A DNA stretch of 64,000 nt, from positions 2,542,001 through 2,606,000 of the forward strand of contig NZ_CP040882.1 in the NCBI RefSeq assembly GCF_006337085.1. Direction: 5' to 3'. The translations under genes and the position numbers were made by a program. The stretch comes from Sutterella faecalis (GTDB lineage: Bacteria; Pseudomonadota; Gammaproteobacteria; Burkholderiales; Burkholderiaceae_F). Of this stretch, positions 45,532 through 54,467 are shown one piece after another. Numbering within the stretch: position 1 is the first letter of the stretch; every line of letters starts with the position of its first letter. The notes below the pieces were generated by a model. The model saw only the letters and a list, made by a program, of their open reading frames with translations. It ran no database searches and was not told where the DNA came from.

Positions 45532-46893
45532 ATGACTTCACTGCCGCTTGGGAAACGTCTTCTCGTCGGATTCACGCTCTTCGCCATGTTCTTCGGAGCG
45601 GGAAACCTCATCTTTCCGCCCTGGCTCGGCGCTCAGGCCGGCGTTGATGCGCTTCCTGCGCTTGCGGGCTTTCTCGTCACCGCCGTGGGCTTTCCGATTC
45701 TCGGCGTAATGGCAGTGGCGGAGTCGGGCGGTTTGAAATCGCTCGCGGGCCGCGTGCACCCGGCATTCGCCTTCGTCTTCATGCTCCTCATCTACCTTTC
45801 GATCGGTCCCTGCCTCGCAATCCCAAGAACGGCGAGCACGTCCTTTGAAATGGTGGTGCGTCCGATTCTCGAAAACTTCGGACTTCTCGAAGCTCAAATG
45901 GGCGGCTGGTCGCTGCTCGGCACATCGCAGTTTGCTTATTCGGTGGTCTTCTTTCTCCTTGCCTTCGCGGTGGCGCTGAATCCTGAGAAGCTCACTCAGC
46001 GTCTCGGGCGATTCCTTTGTCCGGCACTCATTACGCTCATTGCCATCCTCTGGATCGGCGTGATGGCGACGCCGATCGGCGAGCCTGGAGCTGCAAAGGC
46101 AGGCTATGCCGCGAACGCCTTCTTCACGGGTTTCATCGACGGCTACCAGACGATGGATACGTTGGCGGCCCTCAATTTCGGCCTCATCATCGCGATGAAC
46201 ATCCGCGCTTTCGGCATTAAGACGGAAAGCGCCGTCGTCAAGGAAACGATTTTTGCGGGCATCGTCGCTGCAGTCATCTTCTTCTGCGTCTACGGAGCGC
46301 TCTCCCAGGTCGGCATGGAAGCGGGAAGTCTCTCGAGCAGCTTTGAAAACGGCGCGCAGATCCTTACGGCGGCTGCCGGCACGCTCTTCGGGCCTTTGGG
46401 CACTGTGCTCCTCGGGTTCGTCTTCTTTATTGCGTGCTTCAATACCTGCGTCGGCCTCATCGCCTGCTGCTCGGACTACTTCAGCTCGCTCATGCCGAAG
46501 CTCGGCTACCGCGGCTGGGCGGCGCTCTTTGCGTTCGTGAGCATGATCGTGAGCAATGCGGGCCTCACCCTTATTCTCAAGTTCTCGATTCCGGTACTCG
46601 TCGCCATCTATCCGATCGCGATCGTGCTGATTGTGCTTGCGCTCATCACGCTTGTCTGGCGGCGGCTGCCTCAGCACCGCTGGGTCTATCCGATGACGAT
46701 TCTCTTCACGGGCGTCGTCGCCATTACGCAGGGGCTTGAAGCCTTTGGACTCACGGTTCCCATGCTCTCCAATGTCTGCAGGGATCTGCCCTGGGCCGCG
46801 GAGGGCCTCCAGTGGGTGAGCCCGGCAATCGGAGGCTTCTTCGTGGGTCTCTTCTCTTCCTGGAAGATTCCGCACTGCTGCGATCCGAGCTGA
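45532..46893 (+). CDS. brnQ: Branched-chain amino acid:cation symporter (BrnQ/LIVCS family)
   Basis: 453 residues with about 12 helices. The N-terminal sequence KRLLVGFTLFAMFFGAGNLI followed by FPPWLGAQAG is diagnostic of BrnQ, as are GPCLAIPRTASTSFEM and the late ACFNTCVGLIACCSDYF. It imports Leu, Ile and Val with Na+ or H+. Start chosen at the ATG at 45532; a TTG three codons earlier is also in frame. It is a single gene, followed by tandem terminator hairpins. Confidence 0.94.
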   Translation: MTSLPLGKRLLVGFTLFAMFFGAGNLIFPPWLGAQAGVDALPALAGFLVTAVGFPILGVMAVAESGGLKSLAGRVHPAFAFVFMLLIYLSIGPCLAIPRTASTSFEMVVRPILENFGLLEAQMGGWSLLGTSQFAYSVVFFLLAFAVALNPEKLTQRLGRFLCPALITLIAILWIGVMATPIGEPGAAKAGYAANAFFTGFIDGYQTMDTLAALNFGLIIAMNIRAFGIKTESAVVKETIFAGIVAAVIFFCVYGALSQVGMEAGSLSSSFENGAQILTAAAGTLFGPLGTVLLGFVFFIACFNTCVGLIACCSDYFSSLMPKLGYRGWAALFAFVSMIVSNAGLTLILKFSIPVLVAIYPIAIVLIVLALITLVWRRLPQHRWVYPMTILFTGVVAITQGLEAFGLTVPMLSNVCRDLPWAAEGLQWVSPAIGGFFVGLFSSWKIPHCCDPS

Positions 46894-46928
46894 TGGAATA
46901 GCGGTCTCTGAAGAGTCCATGCGATCCG

Positions 46929-46961
46929 ATTCTCAGAGGCAGTATCAGAGAATTGTTTTTT
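46929..46961 (+). terminator. Terminator 1 after brnQ
   Basis: ATTCTC (46929-46934) with GAGAAT (46948-46953) plus partial pairing inside, followed by TGTTTTTT. Confidence 0.6.
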
Positions 46962-46995
46962 CGGGCATTCGTTTTCGGACGGGTGCCCGTTTTTA
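46962..46995 (+). terminator. Terminator 2 after brnQ
   Basis: CGGGCA (46962-46967) pairs with TGCCCG (46984-46989) and is followed by TTTTTA. Directly in tandem with the first. Confidence 0.6.
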
Positions 46996-47126
46996 TGGGA
47001 AGTGCGACGCTGAAGGACAAATTCTGACGCTCAATGCTATAGGCGCGCCGAAGGCCGCTTTCTACACTCGGAAAGAAAAGCGGCGCGAGCTCCAGAAGCC
47101 GCTTTCTACCTTCAAAGGAGAGAGGC

Positions 47127-48605
47127 ATGACCGGGCGAAAGGTTTTGATTCACGGATATGTCGTCACGATGAACGGCGACTACGAATGCATCGAAGACGG
47201 GGCGGTGCTGATTGAAAAGGACCGCATCGCGGCAGTCGGGAAAACGGAAGACATCCTCCTTCAAATCGCCGGTCAGGATGTAGAGCGCATCGACATGACG
47301 GGGAAAATGATTCTCCCGGGCCTTATCGATGCGCACACGCATGCCGGGCACTGCCTCAACCGGACGCTTGGACTCGACTCCCGCACGCGCTGGATGGACT
47401 ACTTAACGAAGCTCTATCACCATTGCACGACGCCCGCCTATTGGCATGCCGAAGGGCGGCTCGCGGCCCTTGAGCGCCTCAAAGCTGGAATCACCTGCGG
47501 CGTTTCGGTGATTTCGAACGCCGCACGGTGCGACGACCCCCGCGTCATTACTGAGCATGTCCGCGGGCACGCTGAAGTCGGCACGCGCGAAAATCCGGCG
47601 ATCGGACCTTCCAATCCGCCCTATCCGCGGGCGTTCGCACAGGAAGAGAACGGCCGCCTCGTTGAAAAGCAATTCACCTTCGACGAACTCATGGCAAAGG
47701 CCGAAGAGGCGATTGAGCTCGTGAACGGGAGCTACAACGGCCTCATCGGTGCGTTCGCCGCGCCCTTTGTGATGGTGAGCTCCATCGAAGGCTCGAAAGC
47801 AACTCCCGCAGATCTCGCCTGCCGTCTGACGGAAGCCGACCGCCACATGATGAAGTCGATCCGCGAGGTCGCTCGCCGCCAGCATGTGAGGATTCATACC
47901 GAAGCCTTCGGCGGGATGATTCGCCTGGCTGCCCAAGCCGACGACCCGCTCCTCGGGCCCGACGTGCATGTGCAGCACTGCAAAGGGATTTCCTTCCATG
48001 AAGCGATGATTCTCGCCGAGACCAGAACGAACGTCACCACGACGCCTTCCTGGAATCAGATCCCGATGCGCTGTCCGGTGCCGGAGTTGATCGAGCTTGG
48101 TGCAAACGTCGCCGTCACGACTGACGGCACGGCTCCGGCCATGCCGTTCGACCTTTTCCGTGCGGCGCGCGACACCGCGCTTCTGCAGCAGTCGGTCGCG
48201 AACGACCCCTTCCTTCTCCCCGCAGGAAAGCTCCTCTCCATGATCACGATCGACGCCGCCCGGGCGATCGGACGCGAGCACGATCTGGGGTCGCTCGAGG
48301 TCGGAAAGCTCGCCGACATCACGACGATCAATATGAAGTCGCCCCACCTGATGCCGCGCCTCATGCCGATCCATCAGCTCATGCTTTTCGGAAACGCCGG
48401 CGACGTTGCGGATGTCTTCGTTGCTGGCAGGGTGCTCATGCGCGATCGAGAGGTGCTGAGCGTCGCGGAAGCAGATGTCTTCGAGTGCGCGGAAGCTGCG
48501 AGCTGTGAAGCAATTCATCGGGCGGGGTATGAGAGGCTCTTGAAGCCAAGCGCTAACTTCTGGACGGGGGCACAGAGCAATCTCGATGAGCTTCGGGAGC
48601 CTTGA
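47127..48605 (+). CDS. Amidohydrolase of the TRZ/ATZ (guanine/cytosine deaminase-like) family
   Basis: 492 residues; an excellent AAGGAGAGAGGC ribosome site precedes the ATG. Metal motif HxH is in GLIDAHTHAGHCLNRTLG, a second ligand group in VRIHTEAFGG, His in VQHCKGISFHEA, and the Asp in VTTDGTAPAMPFD. The composite-domain ends (KVLIHGYVVTMNGDYECI and LADITTINMKSPHLMP) fit chlorohydrolase, S-adenosylhomocysteine deaminase and guanine deaminase relatives. All ligands are in place, so it should be an active cytosolic deaminase or hydrolase, but the substrate is unclear. It stands alone, with no transporter next to it except brnQ 230 bases upstream beyond two terminators. Confidence 0.9.
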   Translation: MTGRKVLIHGYVVTMNGDYECIEDGAVLIEKDRIAAVGKTEDILLQIAGQDVERIDMTGKMILPGLIDAHTHAGHCLNRTLGLDSRTRWMDYLTKLYHHCTTPAYWHAEGRLAALERLKAGITCGVSVISNAARCDDPRVITEHVRGHAEVGTRENPAIGPSNPPYPRAFAQEENGRLVEKQFTFDELMAKAEEAIELVNGSYNGLIGAFAAPFVMVSSIEGSKATPADLACRLTEADRHMMKSIREVARRQHVRIHTEAFGGMIRLAAQADDPLLGPDVHVQHCKGISFHEAMILAETRTNVTTTPSWNQIPMRCPVPELIELGANVAVTTDGTAPAMPFDLFRAARDTALLQQSVANDPFLLPAGKLLSMITIDAARAIGREHDLGSLEVGKLADITTINMKSPHLMPRLMPIHQLMLFGNAGDVADVFVAGRVLMRDREVLSVAEADVFECAEAASCEAIHRAGYERLLKPSANFWTGAQSNLDELREP

Positions 48606-48860
48606 AGCTTTTCATGATTGGCGAGCTGACGAGTGAACTTTCCGCAGTAGGCGATGCCGTAAGCACAGTACTTCCGGCATCGCCTCTGAAGGCTCTCGGC
48701 GTAGTTCTTTTGCCAACCTGCTTTGAGGTCGTTGACAGCGTCAAGCAGGCCTCTCCTCGGACTACGCGTTTGATCTCGATCACTGGTGCACTTTTAATGC
48801 GCGCCGAACGAGTAATCTGTTATATCTATAAGCTGATTATAGATTACGTAACATTAATTT
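48606..48860 (-). other. Intergenic region with two hairpins and a coding-like fragment
   Basis: No complete gene is present. On the minus strand a stretch of about 55 codons (roughly 48610-48780) reads like protein (GLLDAVNDLKAGWQKNYAES, then QRRCRKYCAYGIAYCGKFTR) but has no start codon or ribosome site and follows an in-frame stop. Two inverted repeats are present: GGCGATGCCG/CGGCATCGCC (48650-48684) and CCTGCTT/AAGCAGG (about 48717-48753). It may be the relic of a mobile gene, or chance. Confidence 0.3.
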
Positions 48861-48893
48861 AAACCCGCACAAGAAATGATCTCATGCGGGTTT
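48861..48893 (-). terminator. Terminator of the FadL-type gene
   Basis: AAACCCGCA (48861-48869) pairs with TGCGGGTTT (48885-48893); on the minus strand it continues into AAATTAATG. Good stem, modest T-run. Confidence 0.75.
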
Positions 48894-48930
48894 GAAATCA
48901 GACGAGCATCAATCTCATCCGAGGACCGGC

Positions 48931-50259
48931 TTAGAAGCGGTACTGCATCTGAACGCCGAGGAGGTAGGCGTCAAGGTGACGGAACTTGCCGATCTGTTCG
49001 CCGTTGCTGCGAGGATCGTGGTTATAGAGCGAACGTTCATGTACGCCGTGCAGATGTGCAAAGCCGATATCCGTCTGGAAATCCTTCGTCCAGTGGAAGG
49101 AAGAACCAATCGCGAACCACCAGCGGTCAGCATCAGGAATAAGTGCCGTACGGGTCTTTGGGTCGCCGATGGCAGAAGTTTCATAGGCAACACCACCGCG
49201 CAACGTCCAGAAGGAATTCACGCGAAGGTCGTAACCTACAGAATAAAGGTAGGTATCGACCCAATTATTCTCGATGTTGGCAAGATTGTTGAAAACAGTG
49301 GACAAAAAGCGAATTTCATTTGCGGAGATAGCTCCACTTTGTCCAAGTGCTTGAAGTGTCCCACCGACTTTGGAACTGAGTTCCGGAGCATCGGTTTTGA
49401 GACTCTTGAAGCTAGACCAATCTGCCCAACGGAAGGTAGCGTAAAGGCTGAGGTAGTCGTTGACATCCCATGCTGCATTGAACATTGCCCAAGCCGGACC
49501 AGAAACCGTAACAGAAGCGTCATAGTCACCGCTCAAGCTGCCCATAGCACCCGCACCGCGTGTTTTGAGCGTTCCGTTTGTTTTGTGCTTCGTTTCAGAA
49601 CGATACGACACACCAAATCGAACGTTCTCGACGGGTGCCCACATCATGCCGAGATTGAATCCCCAGGTAAATCCATCTGCCGTGTATTCATTATGGAGAG
49701 TGCCGTACTGTCCCATATTGACGCCGACGCCAAACTTCGCATCCACATACTGCAGCGCAAGACCTGCGCCAAAGGAAAGCGTATCGGTAGCCTTCCAGGC
49801 GAAATTCGGGTTGAAGTTGATGACGGTGATCTTGGCATCCGTACCAAGTTCCTGATGATTCCAATTAGAGTCATATTCAGTAGCAAGACCGTACGGAATC
49901 GTCAGGGCCAGACCAACCCACGTCGTGTCGTTGATCTGGTGCGAGATGTAGCCGTGCGGAAGAACTTCTTCGCTCGCGCGGCCGTTTTCCTTGGAGCCGT
50001 CATTGCCGACATACTCAAGATTGAGACCAACGCCCACAGCGCCCAGCTGAACCTGCGTGCCCGGATGAAGGGTCATCGTGGCCGGGTTGTAGTACATGCC
50101 CGAAACGTCGGTGCCGTCGACGCCGACGCCGGCGTAGGCGCGGCCGAGGGCGAGAGCGGACTGTTCAGTAAGCTGGAAGCCGGCGGCATAGGCCGTCGAG
50201 GCGAAAGCGGAAGCCACGGCGAGAGCCGTTGCCGCAATCTTGAGGTTCGTGCGGATCAC
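48931..50259 (-). CDS. OmpP1/FadL-family outer-membrane transporter
   Basis: 442 residues starting with GTG preceded by AGGAG. The signal peptide ends STAYA|AGFQLTEQSALALGRAYAG; FQLTEQS-type openings and the following SGMYYNPATMTLHPG (the NPA turn) define FadL/OmpP1/TodX proteins. These 14-stranded barrels pass long-chain fatty acids or hydrophobic compounds through a lateral opening. The C-terminus ends VQMQYRF with Phe. A single gene with its own terminator. The upstream 390 bases are AT-rich and carry the promoter. Confidence 0.94.
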   Translation of the reverse strand: MIRTNLKIAATALAVASAFASTAYAAGFQLTEQSALALGRAYAGVGVDGTDVSGMYYNPATMTLHPGTQVQLGAVGVGLNLEYVGNDGSKENGRASEEVLPHGYISHQINDTTWVGLALTIPYGLATEYDSNWNHQELGTDAKITVINFNPNFAWKATDTLSFGAGLALQYVDAKFGVGVNMGQYGTLHNEYTADGFTWGFNLGMMWAPVENVRFGVSYRSETKHKTNGTLKTRGAGAMGSLSGDYDASVTVSGPAWAMFNAAWDVNDYLSLYATFRWADWSSFKSLKTDAPELSSKVGGTLQALGQSGAISANEIRFLSTVFNNLANIENNWVDTYLYSVGYDLRVNSFWTLRGGVAYETSAIGDPKTRTALIPDADRWWFAIGSSFHWTKDFQTDIGFAHLHGVHERSLYNHDPRSNGEQIGKFRHLDAYLLGVQMQYRF

Positions 50260-50590
50260 GAGTATCTCCTGCGATCAGTTTGAATTGAGGAAATGCGTTC
50301 AGCGGACGCTCTCGCGCCCGCGATATATGTTTGGCAACGAATTTTGCGCGTCGGAAAAGCTCTATGGAAAATCAAAAATTAGGTGTATACCCGTATACAG
50401 ATGGTTGGCCTCATGCATAAGGATGATCCCGATGGATTTCCCATTTTTAAGATTAACTATTTGTTTAGTAATGAAAATATTGATTTTGTTATTCTGTTTG
50501 GCGTTAATTGATTGCCGGAGAGCTCGGCGCGCATGAGCTAATCCGAAATAATTTTGGGAATCTGATGTGGAATTGCGACAGGCGCAAGAA
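50260..50590. other. AT-rich intergenic region upstream of the FadL-type gene
   Basis: No gene seen. It is clearly less GC-rich than its surroundings and contains the FadL promoter (GTG at 50259 with AGGAG eight bases away). Confidence 0.5.
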
Positions 50591-50628
50591 AAACGGCCTG
50601 ACGCTTTATGTAAAAGCGCAGGCCGTTT
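50591..50628 (-). terminator. Terminator of the UPF0114 gene
   Basis: AAACGGCCTG and CGCTTT pair with AAAGCG and CAGGCCGTTT, with one bulged A. On the minus strand TTTTTCTT follows. Confidence 0.9.
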
Positions 50629-50655
50629 GCCTCAGGGACTGAACTTGCAGCCCGA

Positions 50656-51144
50656 TCAGTGCCGCGAGAAGCGGTCGATGAAGGCCATCACGAGCGCGGA
50701 AAGAACGAATGTCAGGTGGATGATTACGTACCAGACGAGCTTGTCGTTCGCGATCTCCTGAATGCCCATGAAGATTCTGAGGAGGTGAATCGACGAAATG
50801 GCGACGATCGCCGCAGCCACCTTGTTCTTGAGGGAACCCGTATCGAGTTTTCCGAGCCAGGAGAGGCGTTCCGCATCCTTCTCGATGTCGATCGAGGAGA
50901 CGTAGTTCTCATAGCCCGAGAACATCACCATCACGAGAAGGCCGCCCACGAGGCCCATGTCGATGAAGGAAAGAATGGCGAGGATCAGGTCGTTCTCGGA
51001 GAGTTCAAGCACATGCGGGAGCACATGAACGACTTCCTGGAAAAATTTGATCGCGAGAGCCAGAAGCGCAAAAGAAAGTCCGATGTAGATGGGGGCAAGG
51101 AGCCAGCGTGTGGCGTACATCAGGCGTTCGACGGTTTTTTCCAT
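50656..51144 (-). CDS. UPF0114 / YqhA-family inner-membrane protein
   Basis: 162 residues from the ATG at 51144, the standard length; the open frame runs further upstream, but the family starts at MEKTVERLMYATRWLLAPIY. Four hydrophobic segments: IGLSFALLALAIKFF, ILAILSFIDMGLVGGLLVMV, AAAIVAISSIHLLRIFMGI and VIIHLTFVLSALVMAFID. LGKLDTGSLKNKVAAAIVAI is a well-conserved family stretch. Function is not established. It reads divergently from ispDF. Confidence 0.93.
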   Translation of the reverse strand: MEKTVERLMYATRWLLAPIYIGLSFALLALAIKFFQEVVHVLPHVLELSENDLILAILSFIDMGLVGGLLVMVMFSGYENYVSSIDIEKDAERLSWLGKLDTGSLKNKVAAAIVAISSIHLLRIFMGIQEIANDKLVWYVIIHLTFVLSALVMAFIDRFSRH

Positions 51145-51302
51145 GGTGCGTGTTTGTTTTTTTGTTGGGGTCCAAAAAAGGGAAGAAGAGCTTAATACTT
51201 TCGACGGAGGCAAGGTGTAAACGAAGCGTGAAAATTCACGTCTCCGTTTGCCCGTTAGACTTGGAGCCTCTAATCCGGACTCTTCAATCAGGGACAGAAG
51301 GA

Positions 51303-52499
51303 ATGCCAGACGACAAGAAAGCCCGCATTGCGGCGCTGATTCCCGCGGCAGGCGTCGGACGCCGTATGGGAGCGGGGATCCCGAAGCAGTACATGGATAT
51401 TGCGGGCGAACCCATGCTTCTGCAGACCGTCCGCGCGCTCGAGCGCGTTTCGCGCATTGACGCCATTTACGTGGTGGTAAGTCAGGAGGACGCCTGGATC
51501 GACGAAACGGCAAAAGCGTTCGGTCCCCGCGTGAAGGTCCTTCGGGCGGGCGGTCGCGAGCGTGCCGACACGGTATTGGGGGGGCTTATGGCTGCGAACC
51601 TCCCGGGCGACGCCTGGGTGCTCGTGCATGATGCAGCGCGTCCCTGCGTGAGGCCTTCGGAAGTGAATCACCTCCTGGATGAGGTTTTAGGCGACTCAAG
51701 CGTCGAAGGCGGCATTCTCGCCGTTCCGATGGCCGATACCGTGAAGCGCACCGACTCGCGGCGCAGAATTCTCGAGACCGTCCCGAGGGAAAATCTCTGG
51801 CGCGCGGCGACGCCGCAGCTCTTTCGCGCGAGAACGCTGATGAATGCGCTGCAAAGAAGCACGGAAGGCGTTACCGATGAAGCGAGCGCCGTTGAGCGGC
51901 TCGGCCTTCCCGTCAAGGCCGTTTCCTGCCGCTCAGCCAACATCAAGGTCACGCAGCCCGGGGATGAAATCGTCGCCGGCCTTATTCTTGGAGAGAAAAA
52001 CATGACGATTCCCAATATCCGCGTGGGTCAGGGATACGATTCGCACCGTCTGGTCGAGGGGCGTCCCCTGGTTCTGGGCGGCATCACGATTCCCTTTGAA
52101 AAGGGCCTTGACGGCCATTCTGATGCCGACGTGCTCCTTCATGCCATTACGGATGCGGTGCTGGGCGCTTCGGCGCTAGGCGACATAGGAACGCACTTTC
52201 CGCCCTCGGACCCCAGGTGGAAGGGTGCGGACAGCGCGAAGCTCCTCGCGGCAGTGATGGAGCTCGTGCGCGCAGAAGGCTGGACCCTCGTCAATATCGA
52301 TTCCACCATCGTGGCCGAACGCCCGAAGATCGGCCCCCACATGAAGGCGATCCGCGAGAGCGTTGCAAGAACCCTCGGGATCGATATGGAGCGCGTGAGC
52401 GTCAAGGCAAAAACCAATGAAAAAATGGATGCCGTGGGGCGCGAGGAGGGCATGGCGTCCTATGCCGTGGCGCTCCTCATGAAGACGCCTCAGGGTTGA
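51303..52499 (+). CDS. ispDF: Bifunctional IspD-IspF isoprenoid enzyme
   Basis: 398 residues combining two MEP-pathway steps. Residues 1-230 are IspD, 2-C-methyl-D-erythritol 4-phosphate cytidylyltransferase: IPAAGVGRRMGAGIPKQYM (nucleotide loop), VLVHDAARPCV, and the IKVTQPGDEI end. Residues 234-398 are IspF, MECDP synthase: RVGQGYDSHRL with Asp/His metal ligands, DGHSDADVLLHAITDAVLG and KTNEKMDAVGREEG. There is no stop between them, so this is a true fusion, as in epsilon- and alphaproteobacteria; betaproteobacteria often have two adjacent genes. The start at 51303 follows AGAAGG very closely. A terminator-like hairpin follows. Confidence 0.95.
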   Translation: MPDDKKARIAALIPAAGVGRRMGAGIPKQYMDIAGEPMLLQTVRALERVSRIDAIYVVVSQEDAWIDETAKAFGPRVKVLRAGGRERADTVLGGLMAANLPGDAWVLVHDAARPCVRPSEVNHLLDEVLGDSSVEGGILAVPMADTVKRTDSRRRILETVPRENLWRAATPQLFRARTLMNALQRSTEGVTDEASAVERLGLPVKAVSCRSANIKVTQPGDEIVAGLILGEKNMTIPNIRVGQGYDSHRLVEGRPLVLGGITIPFEKGLDGHSDADVLLHAITDAVLGASALGDIGTHFPPSDPRWKGADSAKLLAAVMELVRAEGWTLVNIDSTIVAERPKIGPHMKAIRESVARTLGIDMERVSVKAKTNEKMDAVGREEGMASYAVALLMKTPQG

Positions 52500-52533
52500 C
52501 TTGATTAAACCTCCAAGGGTTTTCACCTATTTC

Positions 52534-52572
52534 GCTGAAGGCATCCTAAAATGAGCGCTTCAGCTTCTTTTT
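52534..52572 (+). terminator. Terminator after ispDF
   Basis: GCTGAAG (52534-52540) pairs with CTTCAGC (52558-52564), followed by TTCTTTTTG. Confidence 0.65.
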
Positions 52573-52647
52573 GAGATTTGGGCAGAGAGGCATTGGATGC
52601 TTTGCTGCCCCGGGTCTCTTTTGATTTCTTCTCTTTCACCCTTCGAA

Positions 52648-53478
52648 ATGCAGCAGACGCCCGAGCTTACCCGACGCGTTCGATTCGTCCTCTGTGAACC
52701 CGCTCATCCGGGCAATATCGGCTCGGCCGCCCGAGCCATCAAGACAATGGGGTTTCGCGACCTGAGGGTTGTGGCGCCCCGCGAGCCCGGCTACCGCACG
52801 CACCCGGAAGCCGTTGCGTATGCGACGAGCTCCATCGATGTGCTCGAAGCTTCGCGCATGCATGAGACGCTTGCCGACGCCCTCGAAGGCGTTACCTTTG
52901 CCTGGGCGCTCACGGGCTACGACCGCGAATACGGTCCGAAGCTCTCGCCCATGCGGGAAGCTGCCGGGAAGGCGACCGCCTGGCTCGAACAGATGGAAGG
53001 CGACCTTGCCTTTGTTTTTGGTACCGAGCGAAGCGGCATGACGAACGAGGAAATCATGCTCTGTCAGGGATGCGCGGCCATTCCGGCCGATCCCCAGAGC
53101 CCGAGCCTCAATCTTTCCCAGGCCGTGCAGATTGCCGCCTACGAAATGCAGATGGCGCTTCTCGCAGCCGAAGGAAAGGAAGGCGAGCTCTACGACTGGC
53201 AGGGTCGCTTTGAAAACGATGAGCCCGCGTCGAGCGAGTCGATCGAAGGGTTCTACGGGCACTGGGAAAAGGCGATGGAAGCCTGCGGCTACCATGATCC
53301 CGCCAATCCCAGGCACCTGATGGACATGACTCGGCGGATCTTCAGCCGTTCGGGGCTCTCGAAGAACGAACTTGCGCTTCTTCGCGGGATCTGCGCCGCC
53401 ATCATCCAGCCGAAGAAGGAGCGGATCGGAAGCAAAACGAAGGCTCAGTCCGCCCGCGCGTCCGAATCCTCCGACTGA
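52648..53478 (+). CDS. trmJ: TrmJ-like tRNA 2'-O-methyltransferase (SPOUT family)
   Basis: 276 residues from MQQTPELTRRVRF. The SPOUT/TrmH fold shows FVLCEPAHPGNIGSAARAIK (N-terminal signature with Asn and Arg), LAFVFGTERSGMTNEEI (motif 2) and AIPADPQSPSLNLSQAVQI (motif 3 of the knotted SAM site). TrmJ methylates residue 32 in the anticodon loop of several tRNAs. The C-terminal helical part (HLMDMTRRIFSRSGLSKNE) is also typical. Open frame extends 17 codons further upstream but without conservation. cysE follows 53 bases later, an arrangement common in proteobacteria. Confidence 0.9.
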   Translation: MQQTPELTRRVRFVLCEPAHPGNIGSAARAIKTMGFRDLRVVAPREPGYRTHPEAVAYATSSIDVLEASRMHETLADALEGVTFAWALTGYDREYGPKLSPMREAAGKATAWLEQMEGDLAFVFGTERSGMTNEEIMLCQGCAAIPADPQSPSLNLSQAVQIAAYEMQMALLAAEGKEGELYDWQGRFENDEPASSESIEGFYGHWEKAMEACGYHDPANPRHLMDMTRRIFSRSGLSKNELALLRGICAAIIQPKKERIGSKTKAQSARASESSD

Positions 53479-53531
53479 CCCAAAACGCCTAAAAAGAAGC
53501 GAACTATTTTCTTTCAACGAAGGTCAATTCA

Positions 53532-54338
53532 ATGTCGATTATCAGTGACGCCAGGGAACTTATTGAAACCATCCGGGAAAAGGATCCGGCAGCGCACAGC
53601 ACGCTCGAAATCTTCTTTTCCTATCCGGGGTTTCATGCGGTGGTCATCCACCGCGCGGCGCACTGGTGCTGGCTTCAGGGGTGGGAGAGCTTCTCCCGCT
53701 GGGTCTCCCACGTCGGGCGCTTCCTCACCGGCATTGAAATTCATCCGGGCGCAAAGATCGGCCGCCGGGTCTTCATCGACCACGGCATGGGCGTCGTGAT
53801 CGGCGAGACGGCGGAAGTGGGCGACGACTGCACGATCTATCACGGGGTGACGCTCGGCGGAACGTCCCTCACCAAAGGCGCGAAGCGCCATCCGACGCTC
53901 GAAGAAGGCGTCGTGGTGGGCGCGGGCGCGAAGGTGCTCGGCTCCTTCACCGTTGGTGCCGGCGCTCAGATCGGTTCGAACGCCGTCGTCGTGAAGCCCG
54001 TTCCGGCGGGTGCTGTTGTAGTTGGCGTGCCGGGTCGCGCCACGTGCCCCAAGACTGCAAAGAAGCCCGGGTGCGAAGAGAAGACGGCGGAAGAGAAGCC
54101 CAGGGAATCGGAATTCCACGCGTATGGCGTGAGTGCCGGCGACCGGGATCCGTACGCGGTTTCCATCCTTGAGCTCGTTCGAGTGGTCGAAGCTCAGAGC
54201 GCGGAAATACGCAGGCTCTCGGGTGAAGTCAAGGCGCTTGGCGGAAAGGCTGTCGACGATGTGGCGGATTTTGACCGTTCAAAGCTTTGGACCTCGGCGC
54301 GAAACCATAAGAGCGAGGACGGGAAGGCCTCGCAGTAA
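53532..54338 (+). CDS. cysE: Serine O-acetyltransferase (CysE/EpsC type)
   Basis: 268 residues. It catalyses serine plus acetyl-CoA to O-acetylserine, the entry to cysteine synthesis. A short N-terminal helical part (DPAAHSTLEIFFSYPGFHAV, then HRAAHWCWLQGW) precedes a left-handed beta helix with hexapeptide repeats: GIEIHPGAKIGRRVFIDHGM, VVIGETAEVGDDCTIYHGVT, LGGTSLTKGAKRHPTLEE. The catalytic His and Asp lie in IDHGMGVVIGETA. The tail beyond about residue 175 is longer than normal EpsC-type enzymes and charged, with a coiled helix near the end (VVEAQSAEIRRLSGEVKAL). A GAAGG ribosome site is eight bases before the ATG. Confidence 0.95.
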   Translation: MSIISDARELIETIREKDPAAHSTLEIFFSYPGFHAVVIHRAAHWCWLQGWESFSRWVSHVGRFLTGIEIHPGAKIGRRVFIDHGMGVVIGETAEVGDDCTIYHGVTLGGTSLTKGAKRHPTLEEGVVVGAGAKVLGSFTVGAGAQIGSNAVVVKPVPAGAVVVGVPGRATCPKTAKKPGCEEKTAEEKPRESEFHAYGVSAGDRDPYAVSILELVRVVEAQSAEIRRLSGEVKALGGKAVDDVADFDRSKLWTSARNHKSEDGKASQ

Positions 54339-54417
54339 TCCGGGAATTCCCGGTCGCGCGCATTGGGCGCGTCAGGCAAAAAGAGGTGCGCTGACGGACT
54401 GGGAGTGCTAATCTTAC

Positions 54418-54442
54418 GCAAAAGAGAATTATTCTCATTTGC
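54418..54442. promoter_or_regulatory. Fur-box-like palindrome
   Basis: A 25-base near-perfect palindrome centred at 54430: GCAAA-a-GAGAAT, T, ATTCTC-a-TTTGC with one mismatched pair. GAGAATnATTCTC is the core of Fur-type sites. It ends 25 bases before the start codon of the radical-SAM gene. Confidence 0.75.
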
Positions 54443-54467
54443 GATTAAGATTTTTCCCACTCCTGCC

